Shown here: piece by piece, positions 16,438 through 25,048 of the stretch
How the letters are laid out: each line of letters begins with the position of its first letter
How positions within the stretch are numbered: position 1 is the stretch's first letter
Origin: an uncultured Faecalibacterium sp.
GTDB lineage: Bacteria > Bacillota > Clostridia > Oscillospirales > Ruminococcaceae
NCBI GenBank assembly: GCA_902463235.1
Contig: CABQER010000009.1
Coordinates: forward strand, 1 to 29,086
Direction: 5' to 3'
DNA length: 29,086 bases
Position numbers and translations under genes: made by a program
The notes under the pieces: generated by a model
What the model was told of the DNA's origin: nothing
The model's input: the letters and a program-made list of their open reading frames with translations, nothing else
The model's database searches: none

Positions 16438-17280
16438 ATGGGTCTTTTCAATTCGCTGATCTATCAAGCAGGCCGACTGACCGGAAAGGCAGTGTCTGCG
16501 GCCAGAGCGCAGATACAGGAAGCGTCAGAACAAAAGCCGCAGGCTGCTCCGGAACCGCAGCAACCTGTTCTCTCACCTTGGGAGATTCGCCTGCAGCAGG
16601 CACGGCAGTTCGGTACGCCGTCGTCGGAAAAGTTCAACATCGGCATGGCCTACGTCAACGGCACTGACGGTGCTCCGCAGGACAATGAACAGGCAATCTA
16701 CTGGTTTAAAGAGGCGGCAAGCGATGGCTATGGCCCGGGCGAGACTGCTCTGGCACAAATGTTCTTTGAAGAAGTGTACGACTGCCCGCAGGAGGAAGGC
16801 CTCCGCCTGATGAAAAAGTGCGCAGACCGGGACCTTGCGCCGATGCAGAACCGGCTGGCCCGGGTCTATGAGGACATGGGCGATACCCGTAACTACATCC
16901 GCTATCTGGAAATAGCACGCCAGAACGATGAGGGTTGGGCATGGCAAAATCTGGCATTGGAATACGCTCTGGGCGGCGTGCTGAAACAGAATCAGAAAAA
17001 GGCTCATACGTATTTTCTGAAAGCAGCAGAAAAGGGCATCTCAGATGCGCAGTTCTGCCTGTATCAGCAGTATCGCCACGCACTGGGCGTGGAACAGGAC
17101 CTGCGGGAGGCAGCGCGCTGGCTGCGTGCTGCAATGGACAATGATAATGTGGATGCACTGCTGGAAATGGCCCACATTCAGGAAGATGGCGACGAGCTGG
17201 AAGAAGCACGCAAGCTGTATGAGCGTGCAGCCAAACTGGATAGCGAGGAAGCTGCAGCGTGGCTGGAAGCCCATGCCTGA
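16438..17280 (+). CDS. Sel1-type tetratricopeptide repeat protein
   Basis: 280 residues. After a ~50-residue Ala/Gln/Pro-rich leader, the rest consists of Sel1-like helical repeats, seen in segments such as NEQAIYWFKEAASDGYGPGETALAQMF, QKKAHTYFLKAAEKGISDAQ and LREAARWLRAAMDNDNVDALLEMA (quoted in parts). Sel1 repeats are protein-binding scaffolds, frequent in secretion-linked and toxin-linked loci. It has no signal peptide or membrane segment. Its position just before the complete FtsK-type ATPase suggests an assembly or cargo-docking role, which is an inference. Confidence 0.9.
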   Translation: MGLFNSLIYQAGRLTGKAVSAARAQIQEASEQKPQAAPEPQQPVLSPWEIRLQQARQFGTPSSEKFNIGMAYVNGTDGAPQDNEQAIYWFKEAASDGYGPGETALAQMFFEEVYDCPQEEGLRLMKKCADRDLAPMQNRLARVYEDMGDTRNYIRYLEIARQNDEGWAWQNLALEYALGGVLKQNQKKAHTYFLKAAEKGISDAQFCLYQQYRHALGVEQDLREAARWLRAAMDNDNVDALLEMAHIQEDGDELEEARKLYERAAKLDSEEAAAWLEAHA

Positions 17281-17320
17281 GTGATCCCGGCAGACTGAAG
17301 AAAAAACGAGGAGGCACATT

Positions 17321-20300
17321 ATGAGAGAACCCTATCAGATCATGGCGGAATTTCCGGACGATCTGTTTACTCTTCTGCAGGATTACCAGCACGATAAAGA
17401 CGGGCTGAACGAACAGCTGAAAAAGGAGCTGCAGAATCTGAGCCAGACCGAGAGTGAAGAAGAACGGCAGCTGGAAAACTGGCACACCAGTTCCCTACGG
17501 GAAATCAATGACCGCGCACAGCGGCAGAAGTCGCATTACGATGCAAATGCCAACGTAAAGACAGCAGAAGCCGAAAAGCGCCGCAAGGAAACGCTGGCGC
17601 AGGCCCAGAAGATGCAGGACTGGCTGGAAGAGATGAGCAAGGACTTTGACAAGCAGATTCTCAACTGCGTGCGCAGACGTGAAGGCATGGGAAATCTTGA
17701 AATCTCCACGGCCGGTGCATTAGACATGCTGCGTGAGGAAGCAAATAACCTGCCGCCGAAGGCAGAGGACTACACGGCACCGGTCTTTGCGCTGAAGAAA
17801 GAGGCCGATGAGGCTTACCAGAAGATTTGTCAGCACCTCTCGGAGATGCGTGCACAAGCAGATGCGGAGTACAGTGACGCTGCAGCACAGAACCGGTCGG
17901 AACTGCAGAAAAATGTGGGTGAAAACAGTGCCTGTCAGCAGAAGGAACTGAACGAGCACGCTGCGGAATACAGCCGCCGTCAGGCTGTACAGCAGCAGAC
18001 GACCGCGCAGCGCCGTGCTGAACATACCCAGTCGGCAGCTGTCCGCCGGAAAGAGTTGGAAGAAGCCCTCCGTCGGCAGTTTGTGCAGGATCTGGAGCCG
18101 GAACAGGTAAAGCAGGCCTACGAAACGGTGGTCCGTAGCGAGGCACAGTACAAGGGTTATACACCGGCCAAGCACAACGGGGACGGTCTGCTGTTTGGCC
18201 GCAGCCGCTGCGACTTGACCTCCTATCTTGACGACGAGGTGGTCCGGGAATGTCTGGAACAGCACTTCGGCTATGCGCTGCGCCGCACGGGGAACAGCAC
18301 ATATCTGGAACTGCCCTGCGGTACGGCCTTTACGGACAAGAACTTCTCGTCCATCATCGAATACCCCAAAAACCTGCGGGATATCGTCGTGTCCAACCTG
18401 AACGCCATGACGATGCAGCTGTTTATGACCAATGTGGCGGGCAAGGTGCGCTTTACCTTCATCAGCCCCAGCGATGCAGGTGAGGCGTTTGCCAGCTTCA
18501 TGCGCTTTGCGGATGTGGATGAGCGTCTGGTGGATACCCACGTGTGGGGCAATTCCCAGCGTATTGAAGAGCGTCTGGATGTGCTGCTGGACCGTGCCCA
18601 GACCATCAATCAGGACTATCTGCGCGGCCAGTACGCCGACATTCTGGAGTACAATCAGGCTGCCGGCAAAAATGCCGAGCCGCTGCAGTTCCTGATGGTG
18701 GTGGATTTCCCGCGCGGCTTTACGCAGGCAGCGCTGGAAAAGCTGGAAAACATCATGAGCAACGGCCCCAAGAACGGCATCTATACCATTCTTGCCGGTG
18801 AGGTGGGTGAGCTCGACGGATCGAACGATGCCAATGACCCGCGCTACAATGCGGTGCTGCAGCGCATCGTGCAGCATTTGAGCTGTTACCGCTATGAGAA
18901 CGGGATGCTGCGCGTCCCGCCGCGTCCGTCCAGCGCGATCCGCACCGGACATCCCCATGCGAATCCGCAGGTCCAGTACCTGCCGCTGCAGCTGCCGGAG
19001 AACCGCGTAGAATTAGATGACGCCATCGAAACGATGAAGAAGGCCGTGTACAATGCGGACCGCGTGACCATTACCTACGACGATGTGACGAGCGGCCTGA
19101 CCCATCAGCCGGACCGCTGGTTCCGCTATTCGGACGAGAAAGGCCTGTCTGTGCCGTTTGCCCTGTCCGGTGCCAACAAGGTGTTGTCGCTGGAACTGGC
19201 TTCGGATGCGCTCAGCCCCAAGTACCACACACTGGTCACCGGTATGATCGGTTCCGGCAAGAGCACTCTGCTGCATACCCTCATCATGGGTCTGCTGATG
19301 AAGTACAGCCCCGAAGATGTACAAATTTACCTGATGGACTTCAAGGACGGCGTGGAGTTCAAGGTCTATACCGAATACGATCTGAAGAACTTCCGTGCCA
19401 TCTCGATCGACACTGAGCCGGAGTTTGGCCTGGCCGTGCTGAAGAAGATCGAAGCAGAGATGCAGGCACGCAATAACATCTTCAAAGAGGAAGGCTGCCG
19501 CGGTCTGGAAGGCTACCGCCGTGAAATGGCCGAAAAAGGCAACCCACATCACGGGATGCCGCGCACGATCCTCATCATCGACGAGTTCCAGGAGGCCTTT
19601 GGCCGGAGCGATGATCCCGTCATGAGCGAAGCTGCCGAGATTATCAAGCGTCTGACACTGGTAGGCCGTGCCCCGGCTATCTATCTCATCATGGCAACGC
19701 AGGACATCAAGAACGCCGCTGCCCTGCCGGAAACCGTGTACAATCAGTTCGAGACCCGTATCGCGCTGAAGAGCAGCCCGGATTCTGCACGCATCATTCT
19801 GCCGGATAACCCGATGGCCGATCAGCTCATCAATCTGGACAAGGGTGTGGCGATCTTCAATGCGTCGGCAGGCAACAAGGACCACAACGTGCAGTGCCGC
19901 ATCGCCTTCTGCAGCGAAGAGGAGCAGCGCGCCCTGCTGGAACAAATTGCCCAGAAACAGGCTGCTGCCGGCTTCCAAGTTACGGGCGGCACCCGTCTGC
20001 TGCTGTCCAGCATTCAGGACGACCGCTCTAACCCGCTCAGCCACTTTGAAGAGACCGGTGAGATCGACCAGAACGATATGAGCCTTGGCTACCGCCTGTT
20101 TGTGGGCGAACCGCTCAGTCTGGAAAACAACTTCCATCCGCAGCTGCTCAGCCGCCGAGGCAAGAATCTGCTGCTGACCGGAAACGACCAGCAGCGTGCC
20201 CGCATCACGACAGCCTTTATCATGGGCAGTCTGCTGTACGAGATGCTGCGGCAGCAGGACACGAGCACCGAACCGGCGATTACGCTGTTCGACCTGTCCT

Positions 20301-20848
20301 CCGATGCACCGCAGGATGATATGTTCGGGCAGCTGGTCCGTGGTCTGCCGGAAAAGATCCGTGTCTACCACGCGGGCGACGTGCTGGACGGTCTGGATAT
20401 GCTGGAGAAGGAACTGCCGACCGGACGGCGGCAGTTCGTGGTGTTCTTTGGCCTGAACCGTGCCCGCCGTCTGCTCATCCAGCCGGATGCCTACACGCAG
20501 GCACCGCGGGAAAAGTTTGTTTCCCTGCTGCAGCGCGGCCCGGAAAACAACATGAGCTTCATCGTCTGGGCCAACAGCGCAGAGAGCTTCCTGAGCCTGT
20601 ACCGGGACGTGCTGCCCTGCTTTGAGCAGCGTCTGGTCGGCGGCATTCCGGAAGAGCAGATCGCGGAACTGATCATTGGTCAGGCTCCGGCCAATATGAA
20701 GCCGAAAAATGCCGTCTATTTTGATATGGACGCGACCGAGACCCCGAAGATCCGCCTGTATGACCAGCCTACCGACAGTTGGATGCGGCAGTTCATCCGC
20801 CGCCTGCAGGATGCCATCCGTGCTATGCCAAAGGACAATCTGTGGTAA
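17321..20848 (+). CDS. FtsK/SpoIIIE-type ATPase, complete (1175 residues)
   Basis: The start at 17321 follows GAGGAGG. Residues ~1-265 are a long charged coiled coil instead of the FHA domains or membrane spans of EssC/EccC. Residues ~300-560 resemble a P-loop-less ATPase module (KVRFTFISPSDAGEAF; FLMVVDFPRGF in Walker-B-like position). The catalytic module follows with Walker A GMIGSGKS (Lys647) and Walker B ILIIDEF (Asp754/Glu755). Residues ~900-1150 are a third, degenerate module with LLTGNDQQRARIT in place of the P-loop. One active ring between two inactive ones mirrors the multi-domain logic of type VII motors. No transmembrane helix is evident, so membrane attachment must come from partners. 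Part of it is identical to the copy at 1-803. Confidence 0.93.
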   Translation: MREPYQIMAEFPDDLFTLLQDYQHDKDGLNEQLKKELQNLSQTESEEERQLENWHTSSLREINDRAQRQKSHYDANANVKTAEAEKRRKETLAQAQKMQDWLEEMSKDFDKQILNCVRRREGMGNLEISTAGALDMLREEANNLPPKAEDYTAPVFALKKEADEAYQKICQHLSEMRAQADAEYSDAAAQNRSELQKNVGENSACQQKELNEHAAEYSRRQAVQQQTTAQRRAEHTQSAAVRRKELEEALRRQFVQDLEPEQVKQAYETVVRSEAQYKGYTPAKHNGDGLLFGRSRCDLTSYLDDEVVRECLEQHFGYALRRTGNSTYLELPCGTAFTDKNFSSIIEYPKNLRDIVVSNLNAMTMQLFMTNVAGKVRFTFISPSDAGEAFASFMRFADVDERLVDTHVWGNSQRIEERLDVLLDRAQTINQDYLRGQYADILEYNQAAGKNAEPLQFLMVVDFPRGFTQAALEKLENIMSNGPKNGIYTILAGEVGELDGSNDANDPRYNAVLQRIVQHLSCYRYENGMLRVPPRPSSAIRTGHPHANPQVQYLPLQLPENRVELDDAIETMKKAVYNADRVTITYDDVTSGLTHQPDRWFRYSDEKGLSVPFALSGANKVLSLELASDALSPKYHTLVTGMIGSGKSTLLHTLIMGLLMKYSPEDVQIYLMDFKDGVEFKVYTEYDLKNFRAISIDTEPEFGLAVLKKIEAEMQARNNIFKEEGCRGLEGYRREMAEKGNPHHGMPRTILIIDEFQEAFGRSDDPVMSEAAEIIKRLTLVGRAPAIYLIMATQDIKNAAALPETVYNQFETRIALKSSPDSARIILPDNPMADQLINLDKGVAIFNASAGNKDHNVQCRIAFCSEEEQRALLEQIAQKQAAAGFQVTGGTRLLLSSIQDDRSNPLSHFEETGEIDQNDMSLGYRLFVGEPLSLENNFHPQLLSRRGKNLLLTGNDQQRARITTAFIMGSLLYEMLRQQDTSTEPAITLFDLSSDAPQDDMFGQLVRGLPEKIRVYHAGDVLDGLDMLEKELPTGRRQFVVFFGLNRARRLLIQPDAYTQAPREKFVSLLQRGPENNMSFIVWANSAESFLSLYRDVLPCFEQRLVGGIPEEQIAELIIGQAPANMKPKNAVYFDMDATETPKIRLYDQPTDSWMRQFIRRLQDAIRAMPKDNLW
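19142..19944 (+). repeat. Right copy of the exact 803-bp repeat (= 1-803)
   Basis: Identical to window positions 1-803, including silent sites, with the first difference at 19945. It lies wholly inside the complete ATPase gene and encodes the catalytic Walker A/B module. Because the other copy begins at the very first base of the window, the true left boundary of the repeat cannot be seen. Confidence 0.97.
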
Positions 20849-20887
20849 GGTACAGAGCGGGCAGTGACACCAGAGAGGAAAAACGAC

Positions 20888-21172
20888 ATGGAATTTTTTA
20901 CAGCGGCGTTTCTCTGTGAACTGGCGGAAAAAAGCGGGGATCCTGCCGTGCTGCGCCTGCTGCGGGAAAGGCTTGCACAGGATGTGGATCAGGTGCCGTT
21001 TGCGGTCCTGCAGCAGCCGGACAACCTGCATCCGCAGGCCACTGCGCTGCGCCGGAAAGTCCGCACCCTGCGACGGATGACGGAGTACATCACGGCAGCG
21101 CCCGACGTTGTGCGTTTTTATGCGCTTCTTGCCCGCTACCGGCAGGAAGATCTGGCTCTGCAGCGGCAATGA
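20888..21172 (+). CDS. Short paralogue of the 341-residue zinc-ribbon protein (N-terminal part only)
   Basis: 94 residues from ATG 20888, with AGAGGA upstream; a GTG at 20864 would add eight residues but has no good site. The N-terminus FFTAAFLCELAEKSG aligns with ITAVFLCELAAESG of the protein at 2567, and the helical pattern continues for about 40-90 residues. The zinc ribbon and most of the body are missing. It sits in the equivalent place, between an FtsK-type ATPase and a kinase, so it is probably a trimmed duplicate. It is still open and well initiated, so it may work as a minimal version. Confidence 0.75.
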   Translation: MEFFTAAFLCELAEKSGDPAVLRLLRERLAQDVDQVPFAVLQQPDNLHPQATALRRKVRTLRRMTEYITAAPDVVRFYALLARYRQEDLALQRQ

Positions 21173-21204
21173 CCCTGTACGGAGCCTGAAAAGGAGATGG
21201 AACG

Positions 21205-22791
21205 ATGCCAAACAGAACGGCAGTCACCCTGCAGGCCGGCCAGCTGCGGCAGGCAAAGACCCGCCCGGTGGATCCCGCAAAACGCCCTGCTGCAGCTGAA
21301 AGCACGTCTGCCGTACCGGATACATGGGCATGGTCCGACAGGCCGGTCTTGGGCTGCAGAGTCGGACAAGTGCTTGCAGAGGGTGGAGAAAGCACGGTCT
21401 ATCAGGCACAGGATGCACAGGGCCGGGACTGTGTCCTCAAACGCTATAAGGATCCTCAGCGGGATCGCAAAGCGATCTACCAGCGCCTGCAGGAGCTGCA
21501 GCCGCACCATATGCCGCAGCTTCTGGCCTACGGCATGGTGGGAGGTCAGCTGTGGGAGTGCATGGAGCGTGTGCCGGGCCGATGCCTTGCGGAAGAAATT
21601 ACCTTTTCGGAGCAGGAGCTCCGCGCTGTCCTTCTGCCGCAGTTGGTGCACCTGCTGCAGGAACTGCACGCCGGAGGTCTGCTGCACAACGACCTGAAGC
21701 CTGAAAATCTGGTCTGGGATGCCTCCGCGCAGACGCTGTATCTGGTGGACTTTGGCAATATGACCGGGTTTGCACCGCAGCTGGAACGAGGACTGGGCGT
21801 TACCCTTTCCTATGTGGCACCGGAGATCCTGACCTCCCGCGGAAAAGCATGGTCCACGGCATCGGATATCTGTGCACTGGGCCTAACGCTGTATACGCTG
21901 CTCACTGGCCAACGGCTGATCCCGGAAGCGAATCTCTTCCAGACTAAGCTTTGCTGGCAGCGGGAAATGCTGTATGCGGCCTCACTTTCCGAGGAAATGC
22001 GGCGGCTGCTCCGCAGTATGCTGCGGGTCGAACCGAAGGACCGGCTGGATGAGTCCGGCCTGCTGCACTGGATCGGAGAAACGGAACAGGCGGCAGCGCC
22101 GCAGCGTCCCGCCGCACTGACGGTGCATTTCCGGGATGAAGAACTTACCACGGCGGAGGATCTGCGCACTGCAGCGCTGCAGGATTGGGAACAGCTTTCG
22201 TTTCTGCTGCAGCAGCATCAGCTGGACGCATTCTTGCACCAGTTCCGGAAGGATGCCTACGAGCTCTGCAGTCAGTGCATCCGGCAGATGGACCCGGATG
22301 CCGGACTGTTCGAGCTGTTGCAGACGTTTTGCCCCGGCAGGGAGATTGTATGGCACGGCAGATGTTATCCGGAACTTGCAGCTCTGCTGCCGGAACAAAG
22401 CGAGCTGACCGCTTTCTGCTGTGCAGGTGCGCTTTCGGTGTACTGCAGCAGCAACGGCTATACGTCGGAGCAGATCACCTACGCCCAACAGCTGGAAGAC
22501 CTGATGCGCAAGGCCCCGGCGCTGGCAGCCCGGCAGCTGGAACTGGCGCTGGGCGTGCGGTTGCAGTTCACCTGCGGCGGACAGCAGATCGGCACGCTGG
22601 CCGAGCTGACCGCCCGCCTGCAGGCTGGTGCATCCGATCTGGATGCCTGCGTGCAGGAACTGGTGCAGGCAGACGGCTTTGCGGCCTGGATGGCCGGGCA
22701 GGGACTGGAAGCAGTCCTGCCCCGGGCCCGGGCATGGGCCGCTGTGATGGAAGAAAACGAAGCGGCAGCCCGGCGGGGCGAACCAGTGTGA
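21205..22791 (+). CDS. Ser/Thr protein kinase with a novel C-terminal domain (paralogue 2)
   Basis: 528 residues from ATG 21205, preceded by AAAGGAGATG. The catalytic residues are intact: Lys79 (CVLKRYK), HNDLKPEN with Asp163 and Asn168, DFG at Asp182 and APE at 205-207. The ~50-residue leader is Pro/Ala/Thr-rich and probably disordered. The C-terminal ~230 residues match the uncharacterised domain of the kinase at 4142. It has no membrane segment or extracellular sensor. Two active paralogues in one array suggest each serves its own motor or toxin set. No second FHA gene accompanies this copy, so the reader at 6863 may be shared. Confidence 0.93.
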   Translation: MPNRTAVTLQAGQLRQAKTRPVDPAKRPAAAESTSAVPDTWAWSDRPVLGCRVGQVLAEGGESTVYQAQDAQGRDCVLKRYKDPQRDRKAIYQRLQELQPHHMPQLLAYGMVGGQLWECMERVPGRCLAEEITFSEQELRAVLLPQLVHLLQELHAGGLLHNDLKPENLVWDASAQTLYLVDFGNMTGFAPQLERGLGVTLSYVAPEILTSRGKAWSTASDICALGLTLYTLLTGQRLIPEANLFQTKLCWQREMLYAASLSEEMRRLLRSMLRVEPKDRLDESGLLHWIGETEQAAAPQRPAALTVHFRDEELTTAEDLRTAALQDWEQLSFLLQQHQLDAFLHQFRKDAYELCSQCIRQMDPDAGLFELLQTFCPGREIVWHGRCYPELAALLPEQSELTAFCCAGALSVYCSSNGYTSEQITYAQQLEDLMRKAPALAARQLELALGVRLQFTCGGQQIGTLAELTARLQAGASDLDACVQELVQADGFAAWMAGQGLEAVLPRARAWAAVMEENEAAARRGEPV

Positions 22792-22815
22792 TAGGATAAA
22801 GGATGTGAGGAGCTT

Positions 22816-24999
22816 GTGAGCCAGCCCAAAACGATCCAGCAGCTGCAGGGCGAAGTTGTCAGCGCGGAAGGCAATGTGCGCCAGACCGGAGAAAATCTGG
22901 TGGCGGCAAAAAGAGACGCGGAGCGTCTGTCACAGCAGGCTGCAGCCACAGAACGGCAGATCGCTTCACTGGAAGCGCAGAACGATGCGCTTTACGGCCA
23001 GCTCGATTCGCTGTATTCGCAGTTGGATTCGCTGGATGATGAGGAGGACGAGGACGGCAGTGAAGCTGCTTCGATCGAAAGCGAGATCGCCAGCTGTCAG
23101 GCGGAGATCTCGGCCAATCAGGCACAGATCGATTCTCTGGAAGAAGAATCTGCGGCCCTGCAGAAGCAAATGGGAAAGATTGCCCAGAAGATTTCGCAGT
23201 GCACGCAGATCCTGCGCGGATACCGGCAGTCCCTGCAGCAGACGGATCAGATGTTTGCGGGCCATATTGAGGAGCGCAGTAAGGCCCAGTCCGGCATGGA
23301 ACAGATCAGCCGGCTGAAGTATGGCTCCTCTGCAAGGCAGCCTGCCGGGCAGCTGGCACAGGATGTGCAGACCTGTGAACAGGAATGCCAGAAGATCGCC
23401 CAGCTGCAGGACGAGATCAGCCGTTATCTGGATGACAATGTGAAAATTCAGGGCGCTGCAGCACAAAGAGGCAGCATTTCCGGTGGCAGCGGCGCTGGCC
23501 GTGGCGGCACAGGCCGCACGACGACCGGCAGCGGACAGGCACCGGGCATGGTACCGCCGCCGGTCGGCACACCCGATGTCGGCCCGTCCTCGATTGAAAC
23601 GGCCAAAACCACCAGCGCAGACTTTACATCGCCGCCTGTGGTTTCAATGGCGCCGCCGGGCGGCAAATCGCAGGCAGATGTGTCGGACATCCGGCAGATG
23701 GCGCAGGAAAACCGCGGCAAATGGGCCGATGAAGCGGGCTTCCTGTGCAATGGTGCAGCAAACGCCGGAAAGAGAACGATCCGGGGCGCTGCCACATTGG
23801 AGGGTGTCCATACAATAGACGATGAGGCCACCATGGAGGCTTACCGCGCCGGGCAGAATGAGGCCGGCAAGAAATGGTTCGACAGCGTCAAGGCCTCTGG
23901 TATCGGCTGGCGGGTGCACTTGAGGCCGAGCGGGACCCGGTACTACATGACGAGCGACAGCTCCAGCGTGCAGGACCCGACAAAGAGGGCCTCAGGCAAT
24001 TTCCTTTCGAAGGAGCAGCCGGGCAATACCGCACAGGAACGTGTGGAAAACCTGCAGCTTGGCACCACGAATGATGGCGGAAGAGTGGAGACGGTGGAGT
24101 CCACAAGGGCAAAGGTCGTATATGAAAGCAGAGTGGCTCCGCAGAAGGAATGGGCAGAGCAGTGCGGATACAAGGCGCGTGTTGGCGGAAAGCAGACCTT
24201 TACGCCGACATACGATACCAAGGGCGCACTTCATGCCGGAATCTACCGTGTGGTCGCGCCGGGAGAGGGTGCAGCTGCAAGCAATGTCAGGCGGGCACCG
24301 GTTTTGGGCAATACCCAGAGGGTGACGCTTGTAATGCGGCGCACTGACCAAAAGAACCGCCCGCAGACAACGGTGGAGGCGAACGGCTACACCTTTACAA
24401 CGGATGAGGTGACCGGCACGACGATAGTACGAGGAGAGCTGCAGAACAAGAAGGCATCCCGCGATGGAATGCCGAAGAATGTCGGCGGAAGCCTGAAGGA
24501 AGCCGGGGATCACAGAGGCCATACCGTAGCCGCAAGATTCGACGGCCCGACCATAAAGCCGAATATCTCCAGCCAGCATAGAGATTTGAATCTGGGCAGC
24601 TACAAACGGATGGAGAACGCCGAGGCGTCTCTTCAGAAGGACGGTGCGAGGCTCCAGACAGAGCGCATCGCCTATAGCAGTAGAAAAGCAGCCGATGGCT
24701 CCGTCCGTCCGGAGGCATACATGGTAAACGATACGATCACCTATAAAAACGGTGAAACACGGACCGTTCATCTGTCGTTTGCAAATCTTTCAAACAAGGA
24801 GCAGGATGAAATGCAGAGGATAGTGGATGAAATGTATCCTCCGGAGTGGCAGCACGATGAGCTGCGGGGACAGCTGACGCAGCAGGAATACAACGACCTG
24901 ATGCGGGAAGCAGACGAATATGTGCTGGATATCAAGGATGAGTTTACACAGTCCGGGATCCTGAGACCGAAGGCAAAACGATCAAAACGGTCTCGATGA
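22816..24999 (+). CDS. Polymorphic toxin: coiled-coil N-terminus, DNA/RNA non-specific endonuclease C-terminus
   Basis: 727 residues with a GTG start at 22816, supported by GAGGAG nine bases upstream. Residues 1-210 are a coiled coil with acidic insert SLDDEEDEDGSEA, equivalent to SIDDADDDSGSAE in the toxin at 9366; both coils end with a similar motif (ISRYLDDN / IEHYLGDG). A Gly/Ser/Thr-rich linker follows (~215-245). Residues ~285-500 form an unassigned domain, perhaps a second effector or processing module. Residues ~505-690 resemble the Endonuclea_NS_2 family: AGDHRGHTVAARF with His569, and QHRDLNLGSYKRMEN with Asn592. The C-terminus is very basic (KAKRSKRSR). No small immunity-type gene follows directly. 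Confidence 0.85.
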   Translation: MSQPKTIQQLQGEVVSAEGNVRQTGENLVAAKRDAERLSQQAAATERQIASLEAQNDALYGQLDSLYSQLDSLDDEEDEDGSEAASIESEIASCQAEISANQAQIDSLEEESAALQKQMGKIAQKISQCTQILRGYRQSLQQTDQMFAGHIEERSKAQSGMEQISRLKYGSSARQPAGQLAQDVQTCEQECQKIAQLQDEISRYLDDNVKIQGAAAQRGSISGGSGAGRGGTGRTTTGSGQAPGMVPPPVGTPDVGPSSIETAKTTSADFTSPPVVSMAPPGGKSQADVSDIRQMAQENRGKWADEAGFLCNGAANAGKRTIRGAATLEGVHTIDDEATMEAYRAGQNEAGKKWFDSVKASGIGWRVHLRPSGTRYYMTSDSSSVQDPTKRASGNFLSKEQPGNTAQERVENLQLGTTNDGGRVETVESTRAKVVYESRVAPQKEWAEQCGYKARVGGKQTFTPTYDTKGALHAGIYRVVAPGEGAAASNVRRAPVLGNTQRVTLVMRRTDQKNRPQTTVEANGYTFTTDEVTGTTIVRGELQNKKASRDGMPKNVGGSLKEAGDHRGHTVAARFDGPTIKPNISSQHRDLNLGSYKRMENAEASLQKDGARLQTERIAYSSRKAADGSVRPEAYMVNDTITYKNGETRTVHLSFANLSNKEQDEMQRIVDEMYPPEWQHDELRGQLTQQEYNDLMREADEYVLDIKDEFTQSGILRPKAKRSKRSR

Positions 25000-25048
25000 A
25001 AAACAGACTGGTGGGTAAGGACGCAGCCGGAAGGCTCAAGGAGGAATT

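Noticed and set aside
19013..21211. A 732-residue open frame on the minus strand
   Set aside because: It is antisense to the complete FtsK-type ATPase and the short paralogue, and has no recognisable content.
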